7,288 nt of DNA from NCBI GenBank assembly GCA_035651595.1, contig DASRFJ010000271.1, forward strand, positions 1 through 7,288. The letters run 5' to 3'. The translations under genes were made by a program, and so were the position numbers. The stretch is from JAFARZ01 sp035651595 (GTDB lineage Bacteria > Actinomycetota > Actinomycetes > Streptosporangiales > Streptosporangiaceae). Below the pieces are notes generated by a model, which was not told the origin of the DNA, ran no database searches, and saw only the letters and a list, made by a program, of their open reading frames with translations. Below are positions 1-5,058 of the stretch, piece by piece (position 1 is the first letter of the stretch; every line of letters starts with the position of its first letter).

Positions 1-592
1 GGAGGGAGCCGAGGAATGCGTGCACTTGCCGTCTGGCCGCGCTGTCACTAAGGCGCTGCTCGGCCGGCGAGGCGGGACCGGCGAGGGCGAAGCCGAGGGT
101 GTAATCGTAGATGAGGCGGAAAGCCAGGGCGGCCTGGCGGCCGGGCAGGCCGGCCGTATGCAGCGGCGCGAGGAATGCCTCGGCCAGGGCCAGGGAAGCG
201 GGGCTGAGCGGGTCACGGGTCTTGAGCAGGGCCGCGATGCCGGGATGATCCTCCAGGACCGCCCGCAGCCGGTGCGCGAGCATGGCGACCTGCGCGATCC
301 AGGGCGCAGCGGGGTCGGTCTGGCCGTCGACCTCGGCGAGCACCGCGTCGAGGATGAGGTCGTAGAGCTGTTCCTTGCTGCGGACGTGGCGGTACAGCGC
401 GCCGGGAACCACGCCGAGGCGGCGGGCGAGGGCGCGCATGCTGAGGGCCTGCGCGCCCTCGGTACTGAGGACCGCGAGGGCCTCGGCGACGACGCGCTCG
501 CGGGTGAGCGCGGGTCGGCTGCTCTCGCCGCCGTCGGGCGGGTTGAACCAGAGCGAACGCGTGTCCGCGTCGTCGGCCTGCTGACCTGCCAT
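1..592 (-). CDS. TetR-family transcriptional repressor (3' end outside window)
   Basis: The minus-strand frame opens at ATG 592-590 and stays open to the left edge, giving 197 residues without a stop. The start has a GGAGG ribosome binding site (602-598) five bases upstream. Residues about 30-75 form the TetR DNA-binding domain: a first helix (TRERVVAEALAVL), then a helix-turn-helix containing SMRALARRLGVVPGALYRHV and SKEQLYDLIL. Residues about 95-197 are helical and include HPGIAALL and FRLIYDYTLGFAL, resembling the ligand-binding domain of classical TetR/TetR_C-type repressors. A ~29-residue polar leader precedes the first helix. The gene is divergent from hsp20, and both sides of the gap carry the same palindrome, so I infer that it represses itself and hsp20 and is released by an unknown small ligand. 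The family call is firm; the target and ligand are inference. Confidence 0.93.
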   Translation of the reverse strand, partial: MAGQQADDADTRSLWFNPPDGGESSRPALTRERVVAEALAVLSTEGAQALSMRALARRLGVVPGALYRHVRSKEQLYDLILDAVLAEVDGQTDPAAPWIAQVAMLAHRLRAVLEDHPGIAALLKTRDPLSPASLALAEAFLAPLHTAGLPGRQAALAFRLIYDYTLGFALAGPASPAEQRLSDSAARRQVHAFLGSL

Positions 593-622
593 GCCTGCCT
601 CCGGGCCCGGCCGTGGTTGGTT

Positions 623-637
623 GTGAACGACGTTCAC
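623..637. promoter_or_regulatory. Operator copy 1, GTGAACGACGTTCAC
   Basis: This is a 15-bp inverted repeat with perfect 6-bp arms (GTGAAC / GTTCAC) around GAC. It lies 31 bp from the tetR start codon. The size and symmetry are typical of a TetR-family operator. The identical 15-mer recurs at 848-862 in front of hsp20, which is the main reason to call it the operator of the adjacent TetR protein. Confidence 0.72.
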
Positions 638-641
638 TATA
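636..641 (-). promoter_or_regulatory. Probable -10 element of the tetR promoter, inside the operator
   Basis: On the minus strand 641-636 reads TATAGT, a good -10 hexamer, about 45 bases upstream of the tetR start codon. It overlaps the end of the palindrome at 623-637, so a bound repressor would block this promoter. The -35 is weak: AGTTTG-like bases lie about 17 bases upstream. The match is by eye only. Confidence 0.4.
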
Positions 642-841
642 ATGTGCCGAGTGTAGCTCAAACTGACGGGCGTTCACTTGAGCGATGCGCTGGCGGTCGG
701 TTGTGCGGAGGGTGGCTCGCCGCAGCTGCGATCGGTGCGCTGGCCTGTTCCCGCCCGGCTGGATTGCCGCCGCGATCAGGGCCAGCCCCGGTCGGCGCCG
801 GTACTACAGCACAGCAAAGCGCTGGTTTCGCCGCGCTCAGG

Positions 842-870
842 TTGACTGTGAACGACGTTCACTATATAGT
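842..870 (+). promoter_or_regulatory. hsp20 promoter, sigma-70/HrdB type
   Basis: TTGACT (842-847) and TATAGT (865-870) are separated by exactly 17 bp, close to the vegetative consensus. The 15-bp palindrome 848-862 lies wholly in this spacer, and the second palindrome covers the -10. Transcription would start near 877, leaving a leader of roughly 88 bases before the hsp20 ATG. No HrcA CIRCE element or HspR HAIR site was seen, so TetR-type control seems to replace the usual heat-shock repressors. Confidence 0.65.
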
Positions 871-910
871 GAACTATGTAGCTCGGAACTGAATAGTGTT
901 CACCTGAGCG
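847..910. repeat. Direct repeat of the control region, copy 2
   Basis: This is the 64-bp partner of 622-684, offset by 225 bp. It differs in gaining a further GTGAAC half-site (869-874) and in having a stronger -35/-10 pair. Its downstream GTTCAC half-site is at 898-903. It sits directly upstream of hsp20. Confidence 0.75.
848..874. promoter_or_regulatory. Operator copy 2 with three alternating half-sites
   Basis: GTGAACGACGTTCAC (848-862) overlaps a second perfect palindrome, GTTCACTATATAGTGAAC (857-874). The stretch therefore reads half-site, inverted half-site, half-site, with the middle one shared. Repressor dimers could bind either palindrome but probably not both in the same way, or several dimers could bind cooperatively. 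Copy 1 lacks the third half-site. Confidence 0.7.
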
Positions 911-964
911 GTGTTCTTCCGGGTCGCCGGGCCGTCGGCCCGGCCAGATACAAGGGAGAACGAT

Positions 965-1462
965 ATGACCATCATGACAAGCTGGGACATGTTCCAGGAC
1001 GTTCGCGCGGCGCAGGATGAGCTGCTGCGGGCGACGCGAGGGCGCGGCTGGCGGCCTGGCCAGCAGCAATACGACGATGCCGGCGCCACGGTCTGGGCGC
1101 CGCCGGTCGACATCTCCGAACGCAAGGACGCCTACCTGGTAACGGCCGAGCTTTCCGGCATAAAGGCCGCCGAGGTAGAGATCCTCTTCGAGGACGGCCT
1201 GCTGACCATCCAGGGCGAGCGGCACTTCACGCACGACTCCGCCGAGGAGAAGATGCACCGCGCCGAGAGGTTCCACGGCGCCTTCCGCCGCTCGATCACC
1301 CTGCCTAGCCACGTGGAGGCCGACAAGATCGAAGCCTCGGCGCAGGACGGCGTGCTGCAGATCATGGTTCCCAAAGCACCCGCAGTACAGGCCAAGCGCA
1401 TCCAGGTGCGCGCCGGCCAGGCGCACACAGCCCTGAAGGCTGCGGCCAAGAACGGCAGCTGA
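965..1462 (+). CDS. Hsp20 / alpha-crystallin small heat-shock protein
   Basis: This 165-residue ATP-independent holdase chaperone is expected to keep unfolding proteins soluble in the cytoplasm as part of an oligomer. The start is ATG 965, with GGGAG at 954-958 six bases upstream. A longer in-frame reading from 911 lacks such a site and would begin inside the control region. The N-terminal arm is residues 1-46, and the alpha-crystallin domain runs about 47-137, from PPVDISERKDAYLVTAELSG through FEDGLLTIQGER to the signature ending DGVLQIMVPK. The C-terminal tail carries an I-x-I/V motif (I146-Q-V148), which docks neighbouring dimers in this family. Length and domain order are normal. It is divergent from tetR behind the shared operator, so it is probably repressed until the TetR ligand appears. 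I do not assign a specific hsp name. Confidence 0.95.
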   Translation: MTIMTSWDMFQDVRAAQDELLRATRGRGWRPGQQQYDDAGATVWAPPVDISERKDAYLVTAELSGIKAAEVEILFEDGLLTIQGERHFTHDSAEEKMHRAERFHGAFRRSITLPSHVEADKIEASAQDGVLQIMVPKAPAVQAKRIQVRAGQAHTALKAAAKNGS

Positions 1463-1510
1463 CACCAGGCCCCGGCCGCAAGGGCCACGACCATGCGGCC
1501 GGGAAGCACG

Positions 1511-1559
1511 ACCCTCCTGCCGCCGCCATCGTTCACCACGATGGTAGCGGTAGGAGGGT
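1511..1559 (+). terminator. Long hairpin downstream of hsp20
   Basis: Two 21-base arms (1511-1531 and 1539-1559) pair with one C-A mismatch and two G-U wobbles around a 7-base loop, TTCACCA. The hairpin begins 49 bp after the hsp20 stop and is the strongest fold in this intergenic stretch. There is no T-run after it, so it is a U-less terminator or mRNA-stabilising hairpin rather than a textbook intrinsic terminator. The wobbles and single mismatch suit RNA pairing. Confidence 0.6.
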
Positions 1560-1821
1560 CACGCCTGTGGCCATTCATTGAACCGCCGCCGTACGCCGCG
1601 CGGCAGGCGCTGATCACGTTGTTCGCCGATCCGGCGTCGTCGAATCCGGGTGCAGAGCGGTCATCAGGCAACGCATGAAATTCTTTGGCAGGAGATGGAC
1701 CGTCGCGGTCCCGACGGCCTTCGTCCCGGCAAGATGCGCCGGGGCGTATGCTTAGCATGACGGCTCCAGACCTCGGTCGCTTCTCCGCATGTGAGAAGAA
1801 TTCGAGGATTCGGAGGCCGGC
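1560..1821. other. Intergenic region before the GIY-YIG-like gene
   Basis: Together with 1463-1510 and the hairpin, this makes a gap of about 360 bp. I see no convincing gene; a short plus-strand frame from 1493 overlaps the hairpin and has no family resemblance. A small inverted repeat, CTTCTC (1780-1785) and GAGAAG (1793-1798), lies in what would be the leader of the next gene. ATGC and GCAT arms flank TTA at 1748-1758. No clear -35/-10 pair was found. Confidence 0.4.
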
Positions 1822-2385
1822 ATGAACCTTCCCGAGCCGCTGCGAGGATCCGCGCAGCATATCGGCCTGCTCCAGGACAAGCGGCGCCGCCTGTCCGACG
1901 CGCTGGTGTCTGCGGAGTTGCAGTTCCTGGCCGCCCTGCGCCGCGAGTGCCTGGATGACGAGATGACCTGGGCGCAGCTGCGCGACGCCTACAGCTTGCT
2001 CTCGGCTGGAAGGCTGCCTGGCCTGCGGGCCCGCTGGATGGATGCCGTTCCGGTCAGCCCGGAACAGGTCATCCTCAACGCCAAGCGGGAAGCCGCCGGC
2101 GGCGCGGGCCGCACGTGGAGGGGACATCGTCCGCTGCATCGCGGCGAGTACTACCCGCCCAGCGGACAGTGGGTCGTATATGTGCTGTTCGACGCCGGCC
2201 GACACCCGGTCTACGTTCGCAGTACGAACCACTGTCCGCAGCAGTTCGCCGACCACCGCGCGCAAGGAAAGCGATGGTCGAGCTGGACCGCCTGCGCCGT
2301 CGACAGTGCGGAGGCGTACGAGGTCCAAGCCCGGCTCATACGCCGGTACCAGACCGACCTGAACCAGCATCGAGCCCGCGGCTGA
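1822..2385 (+). CDS. GIY-YIG-fold protein with degenerate catalytic residues
   Basis: This 187-residue protein starts at ATG 1822 with GGAGG (1812-1816) five bases upstream. Residues about 15-75 are charged and helical with no domain I can name. Residues about 117-182 follow the GIY-YIG nuclease pattern: WVVYVLF (strand 1), HPVYVRST (strand 2), DH, then a helix with AYEVQARLI and the closing TDLN. Compared with I-TevI, the glycine of GIY is Val, the glycine of YIG is Arg133 and the catalytic arginine is Gln141. His145, Glu167 and Asn181 are kept at the expected places. Similar small GIY-YIG proteins occur in many actinomycetes, but their role is not established. Here the changes suggest loss of DNA cleavage, perhaps with retained DNA binding. 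It stands alone on the plus strand, converging on the broken regulator. The fold call is moderate; the function is unknown. Confidence 0.7.
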   Translation: MNLPEPLRGSAQHIGLLQDKRRRLSDALVSAELQFLAALRRECLDDEMTWAQLRDAYSLLSAGRLPGLRARWMDAVPVSPEQVILNAKREAAGGAGRTWRGHRPLHRGEYYPPSGQWVVYVLFDAGRHPVYVRSTNHCPQQFADHRAQGKRWSSWTACAVDSAEAYEVQARLIRRYQTDLNQHRARG

Positions 2386-2468
2386 GCGAGCCGCCGGACA
2401 TGACGGGCGTCCGTCTACGATGGCACCGCCAGCACCGCGGACACCAGCAACCGGCTGGAGGATCCGCC

Positions 2469-2495
2469 ATGTATGCGTGCGCCGCCCGCAACTAA
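2469..2495 (+). CDS. Possible 8-residue peptide MYACAARN
   Basis: ATG 2469 is preceded by a perfect GGAGG (2457-2461) with a 7-base spacer and is followed by seven codons and TAA. Only the signal, not a homologue, supports it. It lies between the GIY-YIG-like gene and a strong hairpin (2514-2563). A leader-peptide role is conceivable, but no plus-strand gene follows to be controlled, so it may be a chance match or a relic. Confidence 0.25.
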   Translation: MYACAARN

Positions 2496-2513
2496 CCACT
2501 GGAGGTCGGGGAA

Positions 2514-2563
2514 AACCACCGCCGTTCGGGAAAATCGCCTTTAATAACGAACGGGCGGTGGTT
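2514..2563 (-). terminator. Intrinsic terminator between convergent genes
   Basis: Arms 2514-2528 and 2548-2563 pair over 15 bp with one bulged base around a 19-base loop. Read on the minus strand, the stem is followed by TTTT then CCCC, a usable U-run. It begins seven bases after the stop codon of the broken winged-helix gene, so it probably belonged to that gene. It could also stop plus-strand transcripts from the GIY-YIG-like gene. Confidence 0.65.
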
Positions 2564-2569
2564 CCTCGC

Positions 2570-2895
2570 TCACGGGGTGGGACGGGGCAACTGCGGTCGA
2601 TTTGCAGCGGCGGCCTCGCCGGTGAAGACGGCCAGGACGTCGCCGATGGCGGGTTCCGGGGCCCACCGGATCTGGCAGCGGGAGGTGCGCCTGGATCTGG
2701 TAGCGGTTGCGGGCGGCCGTCTTTGTGCTTGACGACGTGCCCGGCGTCGGTCAGGTCGGTGACGATGCTGCACGCGCTGCGCTCGGTGATTCCCATGCTG
2801 GCGGCAATGTCCCGTAGCCGGGCATCTGGGTCCTGGGCGATGCCGAGCAGGACCCGGCCGTGATTGGTCAGGAAGCTCTAATTCTCTGCCCTCAT
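2570..2895 (-). pseudogene. Broken winged-helix (MarR-like) regulator
   Basis: Read from ATG 2895-2893 the frame gives MRAEN, then TAG (2880-2878), then SFLTNHGRVLLGIAQDPDAR, LRDIAASMGITERSACSIV and TDLTDAGHVVKHKDGR. This is a small winged-helix protein of a type common in actinomycetes, whose members usually start with an aromatic before FLTNH; TAG probably replaced TGG (Trp). Near 2711-2715 an extra base moves the frame, after which RNRYQIQAHLPLPDP continues the family pattern. Near 2655-2665 a second shift leads to EPAIGDVLAVFTGE and the TGA at 2572-2570. The three pieces sit in three frames in the right order, and the length (326 = 3 x 108 + 2) fits two single-base insertions. No clear ribosome binding site is seen. 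Two shifts and a nonsense codon argue against a single sequencing error. Confidence 0.72.
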
Positions 2896-3198
2896 GACCG
2901 GCTTGACTACCCGGCCCGCGGCGGCTAGCCGCCGCGGCTGGCTGTCCCAGCCCGCGGGGCCGAGCATCAGCCGGGTGACCCGGCCGCAGCGGCCCTCGAG
3001 GGCCGTGATCAGTGCGGGCAGTTCCGCTGCCGGGTCGGCTGATCGCGGCCACCAGGCGCCGTCCAGCAGCGTGCCGCGCGACAGCGCCGCCCCCAGGCGC
3101 AGCCGCGGTACTGGCGGTGCCGGGCTGGCCGGGATCGTCTCAGCTGCGGCGTTGCGGGGCATGACCGCTGGTCCGCTGTCTGCGGCTGTCGTGTTCAC
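2878..3198 (-). CDS. DUF5994 family protein, C-terminally truncated
   Basis: This is a 106-residue frame. The core LRLGAALSRGTLLDGAWWPR followed by AELPALITALEGRCGRVTRL and WDSQPRRLAAAGRVVK matches the DUF5994 pattern (DGAWWPRS near residues 46-53). The function of the family is unknown; it is often found in stress-related neighbourhoods of actinomycetes. Normal members continue for several dozen residues after GRVVK-type sequence. Here the frame runs straight into PVMRAEN and the TAG at 2880-2878, which are the first codons of the adjacent winged-helix pseudogene. A deletion probably joined the two genes and removed the DUF5994 C-terminus. GTG 3198 is preferred because it overlaps the TGA of the upstream short ORF (GTGA), implying translational coupling; ATG 3162 is the alternative. 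Neither has a strong ribosome binding site. It may be a pseudogene. Confidence 0.6.
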   Translation of the reverse strand: MNTTAADSGPAVMPRNAAAETIPASPAPPVPRLRLGAALSRGTLLDGAWWPRSADPAAELPALITALEGRCGRVTRLMLGPAGWDSQPRRLAAAGRVVKPVMRAEN

Positions 3199-3353
3199 CG
3201 GTGTGCCGTCCGGTGGCCGGCCTGTCCGGTGGCCAGGTGGCAGGCCAGCAGGAGGACGGCGGGCCCGGCGATGGCGGTGAGCCAGGTGGACAGGTTGAAG
3301 AACCCGTTCAGGGTGTGGACGTGGAACAGCCGGGTAGCCGTTCTGGCTGTCAC
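3195..3353 (-). CDS. Short ORF with one predicted membrane segment, probable remnant
   Basis: A 52-residue minus-strand frame from GTG 3353 contains LFHVHTLNGFFNLSTWLTAI followed by AGPAVLLLACHLATG, a plausible single membrane helix (residues about 21-42). Its TGA overlaps the GTG of the DUF5994 ORF. The frame is closed upstream by a TGA, has no clear ribosome binding site, and its start coincides with the break in the dehydrogenase remnant on the other strand. I do not recognise the family. It may be the 3' end of a larger membrane protein gene cut by the same rearrangement. Confidence 0.3.
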   Translation of the reverse strand: MTARTATRLFHVHTLNGFFNLSTWLTAIAGPAVLLLACHLATGQAGHRTAHR

Positions 3354-3511
3354 CGCAACGTGGCACCGGCACCATCATCTATCTGGCCACGTCCCGGCAA
3401 GTGGCGGGCAAGACAGGCGGCTGCTACGTCAAACGCCAGCGGCGTGAGCTCTCCGCGGCCGCCCGCGACGAGGCGGCAGCGTGGCGGCTGTGCCAGCTTA
3501 GCGAGGAGTGA
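3347..3511 (+). pseudogene. 3' remnant of a short-chain dehydrogenase gene
   Basis: The plus-strand frame ending at TGA 3509-3511 reads GTGTIIYLATSRQVAGKTGG, then CYVKRQRRELSAAARDEAAA and WRLCQLSEE. This matches the C-terminal end of retinol-dehydrogenase-like SDR proteins: the TIVYLATSPEVAGVTG-type helix/loop, a (Y)FV strand, and a closing LWELSE helix. The NAD(P)-binding TGxxxGxG motif and the catalytic YxxxK are absent because everything upstream of about 3347 is unrelated sequence. Only about 50 of the usual ~300 residues remain, so the gene is a relic with no start. It ends 38 bp from the sufB stop, tail to tail. Confidence 0.68.
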
Positions 3512-3549
3512 CGGGCCTGAAGGCTCGAGGAGGCCGTGGAAGACGGTCA

Positions 3550-4812
3550 TCAGCCGACCGCACCCTCCATCTGCAGCTCGATCAGCCGGTTCAGCTCGAG
3601 CGCGTATTCCATCGGCAGTTCGCGCGCGATGGGCTCGACGAAGCCGCGCACGATGGTGGCCGCGGCCTCGTTCTCGGTCATGCCGCGGCTCATCAGGTAA
3701 AACAGCTGGTCCTCGGAGATCTTGGAGACGCTGGCCTCGTGGCCCATCTCCACGTCGTCCTCGCGGATGTCCACGTAAGGATAGGTGTCGGACCGGCTGA
3801 TGCTGTCCACAAGCAGCGCGTCGCACCTGACCGTGGACCTGGAATGCGCCGCGCCCTCCTGCACCTGAACCAGGCCCCGATAAGACGTGCGGCCGCCCGC
3901 TCTGGCCACGGACTTGGAAATGATCTGGGAGGAGGTGCGCGGCGCGCAGTGCACCATCTTGGCGCCGGCGTCCTGATGCTGGCCTTCGCCGGCGAACGCG
4001 ACGGACAGGGTCTCTCCCCTGGCGTGCTCGCCCATCAGGTAGACGGCCGGGTACTTCATCGTGACCTTGGAGCCGATGTTCCCGTCGATCCACTCCATGC
4101 TCGCCCCGGCCTGCGCGATCGCGCGCTTGGTGACCAGGTTGTAGACATTGTTCGACCAGTTCTGGATTGTGGTGTACCGGCAGTGACCGCCGGTCTTGAC
4201 GATGATCTCGACGACCGCCGAGTGCAGCGAGTCGGAGGAGTAGACCGGCGCGGTGCAGCCCTCGACATAATGCACGCTGGCGCCCTGGTCCACGATGATC
4301 AGGGTCCGCTCGAACTGGCCCATGTTCTCGGTGTTGATCCGGAAGTAGGCCTGCAGCGGGATGTCCACGTGCACGCCCTTCGGCACGTAGATGAAGCTGC
4401 CGCCGGACCAGACCGCGATGTTCAGCGCGGCGAACTTGTTGTCGCCCACCGGGATGATCGTGGCGAAGTACTCCTGGAAAAGATCCGGGTGCTCCTTGAG
4501 CGCGGTGTCGGTGTCGAGGAAGATGACACCCTTGTCCTCCAGGTCCTCGCGGATCTTGTGGTAGACGACTTCGCTTTCGTACTGCGCGGCGACGCCGGCG
4601 ATAAGCCGCTGCTTCTCCGCCTCGGGGATGCCGAGCCTGTCGTAGGTGTTCTTGATGTCCGCGGGCAGGTCGTCCCAGCTGGCGGCCTGCTTCTCGGTTG
4701 ACCGGACGAAGTACTTGATGTTCTCGAAATCGATGCCAGCCAGATCCGCGCCCCACCCCGGCATGGGCTTGCGCCCGAACAGCTTCAAGCCCTTCAGCCG
4801 CAGGTCCAGCAT
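3550..4812 (-). CDS. sufB: SufB, Fe-S cluster assembly scaffold (start uncertain)
   Basis: SufB is the scaffold subunit of the SufBCD complex, which builds iron-sulphur clusters in the cytoplasm. From ATG 4812 the frame gives 420 residues. The match to actinobacterial SufB is continuous, including GGSFIYVPKGVHVDIPLQAY, NTENMGQFERTLIIVD, EGCTAP (Cys186), NWSNNVYNLVTKRA, WIDGNIGSK, RTSYRGLVQV, RCDALLVD (Cys330) and GHEASVSKISEDQLFYLMSR (Glu359), ending ELNRLIELQMEG. Cys330 and Glu359 correspond to residues important for cluster assembly in E. coli SufB. Family members are about 470 residues long, and the missing ~50 N-terminal residues are encoded in frame just upstream (4813-4965) without a normal start codon. 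There is no GGAGG before ATG 4812. sufD, sufC, sufS and sufU do not follow; the downstream side is dehydrogenase debris. It may be a second, orphan sufB or a decaying copy. Confidence 0.93.
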   Translation of the reverse strand: MLDLRLKGLKLFGRKPMPGWGADLAGIDFENIKYFVRSTEKQAASWDDLPADIKNTYDRLGIPEAEKQRLIAGVAAQYESEVVYHKIREDLEDKGVIFLDTDTALKEHPDLFQEYFATIIPVGDNKFAALNIAVWSGGSFIYVPKGVHVDIPLQAYFRINTENMGQFERTLIIVDQGASVHYVEGCTAPVYSSDSLHSAVVEIIVKTGGHCRYTTIQNWSNNVYNLVTKRAIAQAGASMEWIDGNIGSKVTMKYPAVYLMGEHARGETLSVAFAGEGQHQDAGAKMVHCAPRTSSQIISKSVARAGGRTSYRGLVQVQEGAAHSRSTVRCDALLVDSISRSDTYPYVDIREDDVEMGHEASVSKISEDQLFYLMSRGMTENEAAATIVRGFVEPIARELPMEYALELNRLIELQMEGAVG

Positions 4813-4965
4813 CCACTGCGGCTCGCCTTTCAGCGCCGATATGTCCCGGACGACCTCCTCGGACAGACCCCGGCGCGCGGACTCGCCCGCCGCGTCCGAG
4901 TCGGCCCAGCCGAAGATGCCTCCGGACTCAGTTGCCGTCGTGCCGGCGGCAGGGAACTCCAGCCC
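4813..4965 (-). other. Conserved SufB N-terminal codons lacking a canonical start
   Basis: In frame with sufB, translation upstream of ATG 4812 gives GGIFGWADSDAAGESARRGL, then SEEVVRDISALKGEPQW. This has the GWADSD, RGL and VVRDIS pattern of the actinobacterial SufB N-terminus. The frame is closed by TAA at 4968-4966. Between that stop and 4812 there is no ATG, GTG or TTG. CTG at 4962-4960 would give 470 residues, the family length, but AAGG lies only a base or two away. A GGAGG (4923-4919) is followed one base later by ATC. A GTG at 4972 is in the wrong frame by one base. The start has either been lost, is non-canonical, or is hidden by a one-base error. Confidence 0.7.
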
Positions 4966-5035
4966 TTAGCACTTTAATACTATCACAATTCTAGAAATAA
5001 ATTGCTAGTTTTTATCACCTGTGTGCGGTGATGAG
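4966..5035 (-). promoter_or_regulatory. AT-rich control island upstream of sufB with palindrome
   Basis: About 50 bp (4969-5016) are strikingly AT-rich in an otherwise very GC-rich window. An inverted repeat ATCACC-N7-GGTGAT lies at 5014-5032, and a second TATCAC half-site at 4981-4986. CAATT and AATTG arms surround TCTAGA-like bases at 4986-5004. The island follows the transpeptidase gene and precedes sufB on the same strand, so it probably carries the sufB promoter and an operator. A-tracts, not T-tracts, follow the palindrome on the minus strand, so it is not a terminator. It does not match the Fe-S regulator sites I know well enough to name. No clean -35/-10 pair could be fixed. Confidence 0.45.
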
Positions 5036-5058
5036 CAGGGCACCGGCAGTCGAGCTAT

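Larger units (their letters stand above)
622..684. repeat. Direct repeat of the control region, copy 1
   Basis: This 63-bp stretch aligns with 847-910 with one gap. Shared blocks, in order, are TGTGAACGACGTTCACTATA, TGTAGCTC, ACTG, GTTCAC and TGAGCG, while the bases between them have diverged. Both copies keep a downstream GTTCAC half-site (672-677 here). TATAAT is present on the plus strand at 638-643, but no convincing plus-strand gene follows, so this copy probably serves tetR or is a relic of a duplication. Confidence 0.75.

Noticed and set aside
685..846. Possible remnant gene between the two operator copies
   Set aside because: Copy 1 carries a plus-strand TATAAT, so a gene might be expected here, but the translated frames show no family pattern and no similarity to hsp20.
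20..892. 290-codon plus-strand ORF across the tetR gene and control region
   Set aside because: It is the complement of tetR followed by the operator region, with no ribosome binding site or family resemblance.
911..964. Longer Hsp20 start at 911
   Set aside because: It would add 18 atypical residues and has no ribosome binding site, while ATG 965 has a well-spaced GGGAG.
1132..2796. 554-codon open frame on the minus strand
   Set aside because: It is antisense to the hsp20 C-terminal half and to the whole GIY-YIG-like gene, and has low-complexity composition typical of high-GC shadow frames. Only its first ~33 residues are real coding remnant (the winged-helix pseudogene).
3350..3550. 66-codon minus-strand ORF starting at an ATG that overlaps the sufB stop (TGATG), as sufD might
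   Set aside because: The overlap is suggestive, but the sequence is antisense to the short-chain dehydrogenase tail and shows no SufD pattern, so the coupling is probably fortuitous.
3508..4701. 397-codon open frame on the plus strand
   Set aside because: It lies antisense to sufB, whose protein match is continuous and strong. The plus-strand frame has no recognisable domain.
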